Both the position numbers and the translations under genes were made by a program. A stretch of DNA of 64,000 bases, taken from the NCBI GenBank assembly GCA_944389195.1, contig CALXLM010000017.1:1-64000 (forward strand). Reading direction: 5' to 3'. Under the pieces are notes generated by a model. The model searched no databases and was not told the origin of the DNA. It saw only the letters and a list, made by a program, of their open reading frames with translations. Origin of the DNA: an uncultured Opitutales bacterium. GTDB taxonomy: Bacteria; Verrucomicrobiota; Verrucomicrobiia; Opitutales; Intestinicryptomonadaceae. Below, in pieces: positions 43,231-51,470 of this stretch (the first letter of the stretch is position 1; each line of letters opens with the position of its first letter).

Positions 43231-43593
43231 TTAAAGCGGCATCGCAGACGGAGCCCTAATGGGATTTTGCCGCGGCAAGCCCATGCGCACCGCAAAGGGT
43301 TCGTCCTTCCGCATGGCTGCCGCTCCGCCGCATTTCCGACTCCAATGCGCGCAAAGCGGCGGGTGTGCGAAACCGGCCTCGCAATGGTCGCTTGCGGCTC
43401 GCAAGAGCTTCAAATTGGAATGTTTTGCCGCGTTCGGCATTTTTACCGTCTGAGCGCATATTTTTGCGGAGCGGCATTCTCCAGAAGAAGCCGGAATCTG
43501 CGCGTCTGAAACTTTTGAAAATCCGCACAGGCCGTTGATGCATGCTGCCATGCAACCGAACGCTATCGAAAGACTGTGCGCAAACTTTAACAT
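43231..43593 (-). CDS. Small secreted ORF upstream of secA, candidate SecM-like arrest peptide
   Basis: This 120-codon ORF lies between lepB (50 bases away) and secA (98 bases away) in the same direction. Residues 1-31 look like a signal peptide: Lys3, a hydrophobic stretch (LSIAFGCMAACINGLCGF) and an S-D-A cleavage site. The middle is undistinguished. Near the C-terminus Phe100 precedes P-I-R-A-P-S (111-116) with the same spacing that separates Phe150 from G-I-R-A-G-P in E. coli SecM. SecM stalls the ribosome to raise secA translation when secretion is slow. RAPP/RAPG motifs are also known in other arrest peptides (ApdA, ApdP, ApcA). Codon use is acceptable, but the protein has no family match I know and could be a chance frame. 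Confidence 0.45.
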   Translation of the reverse strand: MLKFAHSLSIAFGCMAACINGLCGFSKVSDAQIPASSGECRSAKICAQTVKMPNAAKHSNLKLLRAASDHCEAGFAHPPLCAHWSRKCGGAAAMRKDEPFAVRMGLPRQNPIRAPSAMPL

Positions 43594-43643
43594 TTTCGAA
43601 ATTTAAATATCCAGACTACGCTTCCGCTGCCAGCATGCCAAGA

Positions 43644-44885
43644 CTATTTTGTGGCCCCCCAGCGCGACGTAAACGGATAGAATATTATTAGCGACTTTCC
43701 CACGAGAGCTTTTTCAGGGACTTCCCCCCAGTACCGGCTGTCGAGGCTGTTTGCGGAATTGTCGCCCATGGCGTAGTAGTGCTTCGGCGAAACGACAACG
43801 TCGCCGTGCTCCTTGAATGAGCCGTCTTTTTTATAGCCGCAATAAAGGCCCTCCCTCTTAGCGTTTGATTCGAAAGCGGGCGAACCCGCAATGGGCTTCC
43901 CGTTCCTAAAAAGGGTATCGCCCTCTATGCTGAGTTTGTCGCCGCCCTGTCCGACCAGCCTTTTTATATAATATTTGTCGTCGGGAATTCCTCCGTTCAT
44001 TAGCGTCATGCCTTCGCAATATTTGGTTCTGAAAACGATAGGATCTCCGATTTTCGGCTTTTTGAAATTATAGGTGAATCTGTCCACAAACAGCATGTCG
44101 CCGCCGAGTATGTCGAAATTCAGGAACTTTTCCCCCTTTTCAACCGTTCCGAGGCGCATCATCCATTTGCCGTTTCTTTCCACGATAGAATTTTTTTCGA
44201 GGTCGAAAGTTTTTGCGACGACTTCGTCTATCGGAAAATCGGCGGGCACGGCGAGTTCCATCGGCGTGTCTCCTATGAAGAACTTGTAGCAGCGCTCGTA
44301 GGTGGGCCATACGAAGAATTTTTTTACGGGTCTTACGTCGGCCGCGAAAAGCCCCTTTCCCCGGGCTGCCGCCGGAGAATTTATTTCGATATACAGTTCG
44401 CCAGATGCCGGCGCTGTCATGGAGTAATTGCCGGCGGCAAGAGTAGCAAATCGCCAAAGTTTTTCCGGAAGGCTCGGGGAGGGTATACCGTCTTTCCCTC
44501 CATATACTTGGCTTGTCATGCCGTAAAATGACGGGTACATCGAATTAGTGGGGATTTTGAAAGGCTGCAAAAAGAAACTCCGAATGCCTATGGCTAAAAT
44601 TCCCGCCACAATAATCATGTCTGTGTAGTCCGCCCATGCCGACAGGGGATAAACCGCGCCGCCCCATTTTCGCATGAGCTTTTCAAGTTTTTCGGCGCAG
44701 CTTTCATATTCCGCGGTTCCGAGTTTTCCGTCGCCCACGAGGTTTTCGGCGCGCTCTATCAAATCCGACATCGCCTTGGCGTCGGAAGGGTCCATTACGT
44801 CGCAGCGGTAGTTGTACACTTTGTACGCCGTGCCGATAAGGTCTTTGGCACGCTTACGTTTCTTATTTTCAAAAAAACCGAACAT
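43644..44885 (-). CDS. lepB: Signal peptidase I
   Basis: LepB removes signal peptides at the outer face of the inner membrane. The 413-residue product has a cytoplasmic N-terminal region of about 85 residues, one membrane helix (about 88-103) and the catalytic Ser115 in I-P-T-N-S-M-Y-P. Later come GGDMLFVDRFTYNFKKPKIGDPIVF, the general-base lysine in YYIKRLVG, and AMGDNSANSLDSRYWG. The catalytic Ser and Lys are separated by an insert of about 130 residues that is absent from compact LepBs. It follows lepA by 13 bases, the classic lepA-lepB arrangement. Confidence 0.93.
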   Translation of the reverse strand: MFGFFENKKRKRAKDLIGTAYKVYNYRCDVMDPSDAKAMSDLIERAENLVGDGKLGTAEYESCAEKLEKLMRKWGGAVYPLSAWADYTDMIIVAGILAIGIRSFFLQPFKIPTNSMYPSFYGMTSQVYGGKDGIPSPSLPEKLWRFATLAAGNYSMTAPASGELYIEINSPAAARGKGLFAADVRPVKKFFVWPTYERCYKFFIGDTPMELAVPADFPIDEVVAKTFDLEKNSIVERNGKWMMRLGTVEKGEKFLNFDILGGDMLFVDRFTYNFKKPKIGDPIVFRTKYCEGMTLMNGGIPDDKYYIKRLVGQGGDKLSIEGDTLFRNGKPIAGSPAFESNAKREGLYCGYKKDGSFKEHGDVVVSPKHYYAMGDNSANSLDSRYWGEVPEKALVGKSLIIFYPFTSRWGATK

Positions 44886-44898
44886 GGCTTCTGCCTTT

Positions 44899-46698
44899 CT
44901 AAGAGTTGGATTTCAGCACATTGACGAACGCCTCCTGTGGTATGGAGACTTTGCCTATCTGCTTCATTCTCTTTTTGCCTTCCTTTTGCTTCTCAAGCAG
45001 CTTCTTCTTGCGCGTTATGTCGCCGCCGTAGCATTTTGCAGTGACATCCTTCCTGAAAGAGCCTATCGTTTCTCGGGCAATTATTTTGCCGCCGATGGCC
45101 GCCTGAATCGCAACCTTGAACATTTGGCGCGGCAGAATGTCCTTCAGCTTTGCGCAAAGCGCGCGGCCCTTCTGTTCGGCCTTGTCGGCGTGCACGATAG
45201 ACGAAAATGCGTCTATATGCTCGCCGTTGACGAGTATGTCGAGGCGCACGAGCTTCGACTCCGCGTAGCCGTCCATTTCGTAGTCCAGGCTGCCGTATCC
45301 GCGGGTTATGCTCTTGAGCCTGTCGTTAAAGTCTATGAGTATTTCGTTCAGCGGAAGCGAGCATGTCAGCATTACGCGGGTTTCGTCAATAAGTTCGGTC
45401 TTTTGGCAGAACCCGCGCTTTTCCGATACGAGTGCGAGCATGTCGCCTATCGATTCTGTGGGAATCAGTATGTTTGCGGAAATCATGGGCTCGTAAATCG
45501 CCTTTATTTCTGTCGGATCCGGAAGCCTGCACGGGTTGTCTATCTCGATTTTAGAACCGTCATGCAGGTCCAATTTATAAACTACGCTCGGGTACGTCGA
45601 TATGATGTCGAGGTCGTACTCCCTGCGCAGGCGCTCCTGCACGACTTCCATGTGGAGAAGCCCGAGAAATCCGCACCTAAAACCGAATCCGAGCGCCGCC
45701 GAGGTCTCGGCCTGATAGACAAGCGCGGAATCGTTTAGTTGCAGTTTTGCTATCGAAACCTTCAGCTTTTCGTATTCGGAGGTGTCCACTGGGTATATTC
45801 CCGAAAACACCATGGGCTTTACCTCCTTGTAGCCGTGGAGCATTTCCGCAGCCGGCTTAGACGCCGACGTTATAGTGTCGCCGATTCTTATGTCGGCCAC
45901 CTCCTTGATGTTGCCGGCAACGTATCCGGTGCAGCCGGCATCGAGTTGGGCTTCCGCAGTCATTGTGGGCGTAAAGCGCCCGACCTCCTTTACGGTCGTG
46001 CGGCGGCCGTTGCCCATAAAAAGTATTTCGTCGCCGGCTTTTATCGAGCCCGAAAAAACCCTCACATAGCATATCACGCCTTTGTACGAATCGAACATGC
46101 AGTCGAACACGAGGGCGCGCGTCGCCGGATAATCCGCCAGACGCGGGGGCGGTATGCGATCTATTACTGCGTCGAGGATTTCTGAAACCCCCGCGCCTGA
46201 TTTTCCGCTCGCCAAAATGGCGTCTTCGGCGGGTATCGCCAGAATGTCTTCCACCTGTTTTTTGCAAAGCTCCGGTTGGGCGCTCGGAAGGTCTATCTTG
46301 TTTATTACGGGGATTATTTCGAGGTTTTGAGCTACGGCAAGATGAGCGTTCGCCACGGTTTGCGCCTCGACGCCCTGCGCTGCGTCTATCAGGAGAACTG
46401 CGCCTTCGCATGCGGCAAGAGACCGCGACACTTCGTACGAAAAATCGACGTGCCCGGGGGTGTCGATTAGGTTTAATAGATACTCCCTGCCGTTCCGGGC
46501 ATATTTCATCGTGACCGGGTGGCACTTGATGGTTATGCCCCGTTCCCTTTCCAAATCCATGGAGTCGAGCATTTGGTCTTGCATGTCGCGCTTTTGTATG
46601 GTTCCGGTCTTTTCCAACAGCCTGTCGGACAGCGTCGTTTTGCCGTGGTCAACGTGCGCTATAATGCAAAAATTTCTGATGTTTTCCAAGTTTTCCAT
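44899..46698 (-). CDS. lepA: Elongation factor 4 (LepA)
   Basis: LepA is a ribosomal GTPase related to EF-G. The 599-residue protein has G1 AHVDHGKTTLSDRLL, G2/G3 RERGITIKCHPV and DTPGHVDFSYEVSRSL, G4 NKIDLP, then domains II, III and V and the LepA-specific C-terminal domain (GGKIIARETI, AKCYGGDITRKKKLLEKQKEGKKRMK). The length is standard. The leader has no Shine-Dalgarno sequence. It begins the lepA-lepB-(small ORF)-secA-lnt block and is divergent from the SOD gene over 178 bases. Confidence 0.97.
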   Translation of the reverse strand: MENLENIRNFCIIAHVDHGKTTLSDRLLEKTGTIQKRDMQDQMLDSMDLERERGITIKCHPVTMKYARNGREYLLNLIDTPGHVDFSYEVSRSLAACEGAVLLIDAAQGVEAQTVANAHLAVAQNLEIIPVINKIDLPSAQPELCKKQVEDILAIPAEDAILASGKSGAGVSEILDAVIDRIPPPRLADYPATRALVFDCMFDSYKGVICYVRVFSGSIKAGDEILFMGNGRRTTVKEVGRFTPTMTAEAQLDAGCTGYVAGNIKEVADIRIGDTITSASKPAAEMLHGYKEVKPMVFSGIYPVDTSEYEKLKVSIAKLQLNDSALVYQAETSAALGFGFRCGFLGLLHMEVVQERLRREYDLDIISTYPSVVYKLDLHDGSKIEIDNPCRLPDPTEIKAIYEPMISANILIPTESIGDMLALVSEKRGFCQKTELIDETRVMLTCSLPLNEILIDFNDRLKSITRGYGSLDYEMDGYAESKLVRLDILVNGEHIDAFSSIVHADKAEQKGRALCAKLKDILPRQMFKVAIQAAIGGKIIARETIGSFRKDVTAKCYGGDITRKKKLLEKQKEGKKRMKQIGKVSIPQEAFVNVLKSNS

Positions 46699-46876
46699 CG
46701 AGATGCGTAATAACCCTCTACAATCTTAGATTTTCTCCGCCTTATCAAGCACTTTTTAGCGCGGTTTGCGAAAGAGGGGATTTGCACGCCGCCGAATTTA
46801 CTCTTGCGGCCTTTGGAATCGAAAAAAAAGCGTGATATGTTTAGTTCAGGGCTTATTGTCCGATAAGATAAAAACT

Positions 46877-47629
46877 ATGAAGGCTTTTTTGGGAATATGT
46901 GCAGGCATTTTAATATCAATAGCGTTTGCAGCGCCATTGCATTGCGCCGGGGGCGCTTCATCAACGGAAAGGGAAAAAATGAAATACACTCTGAAAGAAT
47001 TGGAATATCCGGAAACCGCGCTCGAACCGTGGATAGACGCTGAGACGGTCCGCATACACCACGGCAAGCATCAGGCCGCCTATGTGGAAAAGCTCAACGC
47101 CGCTTTGGCTTCGGAACCGTCGTTTAATTTCAACGGAAGCGCGGGGGAGCTGATATCTAAGCTCGACGCCGTTCCGGAGTCGATTAAAACGGCAGTGAGA
47201 AACAACGGGGGAGGCGTGTGGAACCACGAATTCTATTGGCGGGGGTTGTCACCGCAAAAGTCGCATCCTTCCGACGAGCTTTTGAGCGCCATAAAAGAGT
47301 CTTTCGGCTCTTTCGACAACTTTAAGAAACTCATGACAGCTGCGGCCGTCGGGCAGTTCGGAAGCGGCTGGGCTTGGTTGGGAGTGCTTCCCGACGGCAG
47401 GCTTAAGATATGTTCGACGCCCAATCAGGATTCCCCCATAATGGGAGCAAAAATATCTCCGTGCGGCATGATACCGATTTTGTGCATAGACGTTTGGGAA
47501 CATGCATATTACTTAAAATATCAAAACCGCCGGGCAGATTACGCCGAAGCCGTTTGGAACGTAATAAATTGGAAGCGCGTAAGCGACCGTTTTGAAGCCG
47601 CCGTAAAAGACGGTAAGGCGGAATTATAG
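46877..47629 (+). CDS. Exported Mn-type superoxide dismutase
   Basis: The start at 46877 (MKAFLGI) gives a 250-residue protein with a signal peptide (about 1-25, ICAGILISIAFAAPLHCAGG); the frame upstream is not coding. The enzyme removes superoxide, probably in the periplasm. Metal ligands are present: His in VRIHHGKH, His in VWNHEFYW, and Asp/His in DVWEHAYY. The outer-sphere pattern is of Mn type: Gly in the G-G-G-V-W-N-H position, and Gln in S-T-P-N-Q-D-S-P, where Fe enzymes usually have it reversed. A cambialistic enzyme is possible. A hairpin pair follows directly. Confidence 0.92.
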   Translation: MKAFLGICAGILISIAFAAPLHCAGGASSTEREKMKYTLKELEYPETALEPWIDAETVRIHHGKHQAAYVEKLNAALASEPSFNFNGSAGELISKLDAVPESIKTAVRNNGGGVWNHEFYWRGLSPQKSHPSDELLSAIKESFGSFDNFKKLMTAAAVGQFGSGWAWLGVLPDGRLKICSTPNQDSPIMGAKISPCGMIPILCIDVWEHAYYLKYQNRRADYAEAVWNVINWKRVSDRFEAAVKDGKAEL

Positions 47630-47661
47630 CCGGGCTTTGCCGGCTTTATCGGCTTTGCCGA
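47629..47661 (+). terminator. Tandem short hairpins after the SOD gene
   Basis: GCCGG (47629-47633) pairs with CCGGC (47640-47644) and is followed by TTTA. TCGGC (47649-47653) then pairs with GCCGA (47657-47661), with a GTTTTT further on at 47671. The first stem starts at the last base of the stop codon. A third stem, GGCGCC-TTCGG-GGCGCC, is nearby. Termination is likely, but each stem is only 5-6 base pairs. Confidence 0.45.
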
Positions 47662-47967
47662 CGAAATAGCGTTTTTCTCCTCCCTATCGGCGCCTTCGGG
47701 GCGCCAAAACGACGTCCTTCCGAATCGTGGGAGGGTGGGTGCCGTTGTCTAATTGTAAATTAGGAGGATACTGCCGGTTTGAAGGGCGTCGTCGCCTAAT
47801 GAGAGGCTTACGGCCATCCGGACCAGGGCGGCGACTGCTGCAGGCGCTTCCCGCAACCAAGGCGAGGCGCTTTCTGCAACAAAGGTGAGGTTCGCGGATT
47901 TTCTGAAGGTTGCGATTCGCCTCGAAGTTTTGCGCGGCGCCTGAGCGTTTGCGTGCGCGCAGCCTAC
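47662..47967. other. G+C-rich non-coding region, possibly structured
   Basis: About 300 bases lie between the convergent ends of the SOD and alcohol dehydrogenase genes. No frame is convincing. The sequence is rich in short self-complementary pieces (GGCGCC-TTCGG-GGCGCC around 47690-47706, GGCGCC again near 47937) and holds a tandem 23-base repeat. It does not match tmRNA, RNase P RNA, 6S RNA or SRP RNA as far as I can tell by eye. Confidence 0.5.
47842..47887. repeat. Tandem 23-base repeat, two copies
   Basis: 47842-47864 (AGGCGCTTCCCGCAACCAAG plus 3 bases) is followed directly by 47865-47887, which matches it at 19 of 23 positions. No third copy is clear. It lies in the non-coding G+C-rich gap. 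Confidence 0.65.
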
Positions 47968-49119
47968 CTACAATCTTAGTATTTTTTCGACGTCTTTGGG
48001 CGTAATATCGGCGTTTTCGCCGATTGCGCCATAGTGTTTTGCTATGTTTTCAGACACCTCTTTTGCCGCGTCGCCTGCGATGTTGTAGTCGGCAAATTCG
48101 GTGCCGACCCCCATCTTTTTAAAGAATTTTGCGATTACCCCGATTGTTTTTTCTATGGCCGCTTTTTTCGGCTTTGGCTCGATGCCAAAAACGTTTTTCC
48201 CAAGCTGCACTATTTTTTCGCCCTTTGAAGAACTTTTGTACTTTAAAAGTTTCGGCAGGACTATCGCCAGCGATTGCGCATGGTCGATGCCGTAAAGAGC
48301 GGTGATTTCGTGCCCGATAAGATGCGTTGACCAGTCTTCGGGGACCCCGATGCAGATCAGTTTGTTTAAAGCCATGGTCGCCGACAGCATTATATTTGCC
48401 CTCACGGCAAGATCGTCTTTTTTTCTGAGCGCTTTGGGACCTTCGGAGACGAGAGTTCGAAGGATTGTTTCGGAAAATCCATCTTGAATCGGGGCGTCCG
48501 AAGGCCTGGTGCAATATTGCTCCATAACGTGGACAAATGCGTCGACTACTCCGTTTGAAATTTGGCGGTCGGGCAGTGTCAGAGTGAAAGCTGGATCGAG
48601 CGCGGAGAATCGCGGGAAAACGAGGTCGTTTGCAAAAGCGAGTTTTTCTGTTGTCGCCCTGCGGCTGATTACGGAGTTTTGATTCATTTCCGAGCCGGTC
48701 GCTGGTATTGTAAGCACGGTGCCTATCGGGAGGGCAGCCTTTATTTCGGCGCCGTACGACGTTAAGATTTTCCACGGGTTCTTTCCCTTGAAAAGCGCGG
48801 CGGCGGCTATGAATTTGCACGCGTCTATAACGCTTCCGCCTCCGAGAGCCAATATGAAATCCAGCTTATGTTTTTTTATAACGGCCACCGCTTTAAGGCA
48901 GGTTTCGTATTCAGGATTCGGTTCGATTCCGGGAAACTCCACAACCTTGCGCTTGCCAAGAGCTTTTACGGTTTGTTCATATGAACCGTTTTTTTTGACG
49001 CTTCCGCCGCCGTAAACGAGAAGCACTCGCGCCTTTTGGGGAACAAGCTCGGCGATTTTAGACACGGCGCCCGTTCCGAATATCAATTTTGTGGGGTTGT
49101 ATAATGTAAATGGGTTCAT
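47968..49119 (-). CDS. Iron-containing alcohol dehydrogenase (YqhD/BDH-like)
   Basis: This 383-residue group III alcohol dehydrogenase reduces aldehydes to alcohols with NAD(P)H. It has L-Y-N-P-T-K-L-I-F-G-T-G near the start, the cofactor site VLLVYGGGSVKKNG and ALGGGSVIDACKFIA, IPATGSEMN, and the metal ligands in VVDAFVHVMEQY and HLIGHEITALYGIDHAQSLA. The G-G-G-S-x-K/R-x-x-G pattern favours NADPH and the YqhD/BdhA branch, linked to aldehyde detoxification or butanol-type fermentation. It is a single gene with convergent and divergent neighbours. Confidence 0.92.
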   Translation of the reverse strand: MNPFTLYNPTKLIFGTGAVSKIAELVPQKARVLLVYGGGSVKKNGSYEQTVKALGKRKVVEFPGIEPNPEYETCLKAVAVIKKHKLDFILALGGGSVIDACKFIAAAALFKGKNPWKILTSYGAEIKAALPIGTVLTIPATGSEMNQNSVISRRATTEKLAFANDLVFPRFSALDPAFTLTLPDRQISNGVVDAFVHVMEQYCTRPSDAPIQDGFSETILRTLVSEGPKALRKKDDLAVRANIMLSATMALNKLICIGVPEDWSTHLIGHEITALYGIDHAQSLAIVLPKLLKYKSSSKGEKIVQLGKNVFGIEPKPKKAAIEKTIGVIAKFFKKMGVGTEFADYNIAGDAAKEVSENIAKHYGAIGENADITPKDVEKILRL

Positions 49120-49595
49120 GTTTTACAGTTTCTTTTTTATTTTAGGAAAGTCAAGCGATTGGATATGTCATATTCAAACAAAAGCGACAGAAAATATGTT
49201 CCACACGACCGATGGGATTATTTTTTTGACAGTCTCTGCCTGTGCGCGTTTTGCTTGGAGGCCACGCTCTTTTCCGGTATTTGCGTTTAGCTTTCGTGCT
49301 ATATGTATTGTGTAATAAAGATAAAAGGAAAATGCCTTCTCCAAAACAAGCGCCGCCGTTTATCCCGGCATGGAAGCGCACTTTGAATGGGTGGCTAATG
49401 AGAGAGCATTTTTATAAATATGTATATTGAAAAGGGGCGCGGATAAATAATGAATTAATGTATAAATTGCATAAAAAACCGGTATTTAATTTCCCGTTTT
49501 AGTCATACAGTAGCGGTTTCTAAAGGAAGATTTGATTTTTTTGTCTAAAAAAGCTTTACTTTTTTAAAAGTCGAATTAGCCTAACCAACAAATTT
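49120..49595. other. Upstream region of the outer-membrane protein gene
   Basis: About 475 bases between divergent genes hold no supportable gene. The last 150 bases are A+T-rich and carry the likely promoter of the barrel gene at 49532-49560, leaving a leader of roughly 30 bases without a Shine-Dalgarno sequence. Confidence 0.55.
49532..49560 (+). promoter_or_regulatory. Possible sigma-70-type promoter of the barrel gene
   Basis: TTGATT at 49532-49537 and TTTACT at 49555-49560 are separated by 17 bases. Each fits the usual consensus at 4-5 of 6 positions. The position, 36 bases before the ATG at 49596, is suitable. Confidence 0.35.
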
Positions 49596-50360
49596 ATGAA
49601 TATGAAAAAATTCTCCCTCATCTCTGTTTCCCTTATCCTTGCTGCTGCTTCCGCATTTGCGTGGACTAAGAAAAGCGAAAACACCGGCAATCTCGGCCGC
49701 ATGTACGTCAGCCTCGGTGGTGGCGTAAACATGTCGAAGATAAAGGATGTCGCCGCTGACTCTTCGGTGAGTCCCACTGGCGGCTACGGCGAGGTTGTCG
49801 TTAACGCTCCCGTTTTTAAGCCGGGTGTAAACACTTTTCGCAACATCAAATGGGCGGGCGTGGACGCGCAGGCATTCTTTAATTACGATTATCTCGGTAA
49901 GTTCGATACCGATATGCTCACGAACGCTTCAATGAGCACGTATGCGGTCGGCGCCGGCATTACTCCCTATCTTAACTTTGTCACAACGCTTCCTGTTTTG
50001 AAGGCCATAAAACCTTTCTGCTCGGCTTATGCCGGTTATGCATGGAGTGACTATTCCTACGATATGCAACAGGAGTCGGGTTCGGAAAATTACTTTATTT
50101 ACGGAATCGGCGGCGGTGTTGAATTCGTAATTATTGACAATCTTTCGTTCACTCCGATGTGGCAGTGGAGGGGCAATGCGCAGTCAGGCAAGGCTTGCTA
50201 CCAGATTGTTTCTGCGGAACTTACTTACTGGGTGACGGATCAGTTCTGCTTTGCCGCTTTCTGGACACATAATTTCGGATATAAGGACTTCGACGTCGAT
50301 ATGAATTACACGCACGGCGATATTATCGGCATGAAATTCAAGATCGGGTTTATGAGATAA
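49596..50360 (+). CDS. Outer-membrane beta-barrel protein
   Basis: The 254-residue product begins with a clear signal peptide (about 1-22, KKFSLISVSLILAAASAFA). The rest alternates short beta strands and Gly/Asn loops (GRMYVSLGGGVNMS, GVDAQAFFNYDYLG, YAVGAGITPYLNF, FCSAYAGYAWSDYSY, YGIGGGVEFVI), with aromatic girdle residues, as in 8-stranded OmpA/OmpW-like barrels. The last strand ends in basic-aromatic K-F-K-I-G-F-M-R rather than the classic terminal Phe. It is monocistronic with its own promoter and a strong terminator, which suggests an abundant protein. Substrate or partner is unknown. Confidence 0.8.
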   Translation: MNMKKFSLISVSLILAAASAFAWTKKSENTGNLGRMYVSLGGGVNMSKIKDVAADSSVSPTGGYGEVVVNAPVFKPGVNTFRNIKWAGVDAQAFFNYDYLGKFDTDMLTNASMSTYAVGAGITPYLNFVTTLPVLKAIKPFCSAYAGYAWSDYSYDMQQESGSENYFIYGIGGGVEFVIIDNLSFTPMWQWRGNAQSGKACYQIVSAELTYWVTDQFCFAAFWTHNFGYKDFDVDMNYTHGDIIGMKFKIGFMR

Positions 50361-50373
50361 TTTTATTTGCGCT

Positions 50374-50403
50374 AAAAAGCCGCCGTATGGCGGCTTTTTT
50401 TTT
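50374..50403 (+). terminator. Strong Rho-independent terminator after the barrel gene
   Basis: GCCGCC (50379-50384), extended by A-T pairs on its outer side, pairs with GGCGGC (50389-50394) around a GTAT loop, and nine T follow. It lies 14 bases after the stop codon. Confidence 0.95.
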
Positions 50404-50546
50404 GCGCGTATTTTGCGCGGCTTGATTGTTGCACTGAAAGCATATCAATTTTGATTATATTGATATTTTCATCTATAAACTGAGTTTTGATTTGAAAGCG
50501 GGGCTTTTTTTTTTAGCGTGTGCCGAAAATAAGGTAGTTTTTTTTA

Positions 50547-51470
50547 ATGAAGACATATATGGAGTTTATAAATTCCACGCGAAACCTTGTCGTTTCGGCG
50601 CGGAGAATAAAGACTGGGAAATCGGCGGCGTTCGGCGGCTCAAAGAAGTTGTTCGATTTTGACAGTCTTTTGGCAATGGGGCAAAAGCAAAAGAAGCGCA
50701 TTGCCGGAGAATTGAGGAAAATGAATCTTTTGCCGCGTGCGGTAATTTTTGCCCCGCATCCCGATGACGAGTGTATGATGTCGTTGCCGCTTCGTTTTAT
50801 GTGCGAATGCGGATTTGAAATTGTGGATGCCGCGGTCACTTTGGGGTCGAATGTAGAGCGCCGCGTTCCGAGAAAGCTTGAGTTGCGCAGCGCGTGCGAT
50901 TTTTTGGGTTGGAAAGTTTCGGTGTTGGGTTTTGAACGCATAACCGGAAACACGCGGAAATCCGACAAGGCCTATTGGAATTCGTGTGTGCGGAAAGTCG
51001 CGGATTTAATAGCAAGCAAAAGGCCGGCGGTAATTTTTGCTCCCCACTGCCGAGATTGGAATAAAACGCATATAGGCACATCGCTTTTGGTAAAAGATGC
51101 GCTTAAATGCGTAAAATGGAATGGGATTGTCATAGAGACGGAGCTTTGGCAGGCTATGGAAACGCCTAATTTGCTTTCGGAGGTTTCGCCAGAAGTTTTG
51201 GCTGCCATGATGGGCGCTCTTTCGTGCCATACAAAAGAGGTTGAGCGCAATCCGTACCATTTGAATCTCGTATCGTATATGACAGACAATGTCAGGCGTG
51301 GGGCCGAGATTGTAGGGGGGCAGGGCGGTAGCGCTCCCGATTTTCAGTTCGGGCAGATATACCGCGTATTGCGCAATAACGGCTCCGGTTGGAAACCCGC
51401 CTTCAAATCTAAGATTCTGCCAGCCTGCGCTTCAGTATCGGAATTGTTGGATATAGCATTATGGAAGTAA
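50547..51470 (+). CDS. PIG-L family N-deacetylase
   Basis: PIG-L/LmbE enzymes are zinc hydrolases that remove acetyl groups from GlcNAc-type sugars. The 307-residue protein has a basic N-terminal region, the signature F-A-P-H-P-D-D-E at about 69-76 with the zinc His/Asp and the catalytic Asp, a second A-P-H block (IFAPHCRDWNKTHIGT) that supplies the distal histidine, and an E-L-W-x-x-M-E-T region. Its end overlaps nagB by 10 bases. The pair suggests that it deacetylates a GlcNAc derivative which NagB then deaminates, replacing NagA. The exact substrate, and whether it is phosphorylated, cannot be read from the sequence. Confidence 0.88.
   Translation: MKTYMEFINSTRNLVVSARRIKTGKSAAFGGSKKLFDFDSLLAMGQKQKKRIAGELRKMNLLPRAVIFAPHPDDECMMSLPLRFMCECGFEIVDAAVTLGSNVERRVPRKLELRSACDFLGWKVSVLGFERITGNTRKSDKAYWNSCVRKVADLIASKRPAVIFAPHCRDWNKTHIGTSLLVKDALKCVKWNGIVIETELWQAMETPNLLSEVSPEVLAAMMGALSCHTKEVERNPYHLNLVSYMTDNVRRGAEIVGGQGGSAPDFQFGQIYRVLRNNGSGWKPAFKSKILPACASVSELLDIALWK

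Noticed and set aside
43123-43555. Other open frames in the lepB-secA gap (plus-strand 128 codons, minus-strand 99 codons)
   Set aside because: They overlap the small secreted ORF in other frames, lack a signal peptide or domain, and are Arg-rich in the way of shadow frames.
47697-47967. The G+C-rich gap as tmRNA, RNase P RNA, 6S RNA or SRP RNA
   Set aside because: I checked by eye for the tag-coding and CCA end of tmRNA, the GAGGAAAGUC core of RNase P and the SRP core loop, and found none.
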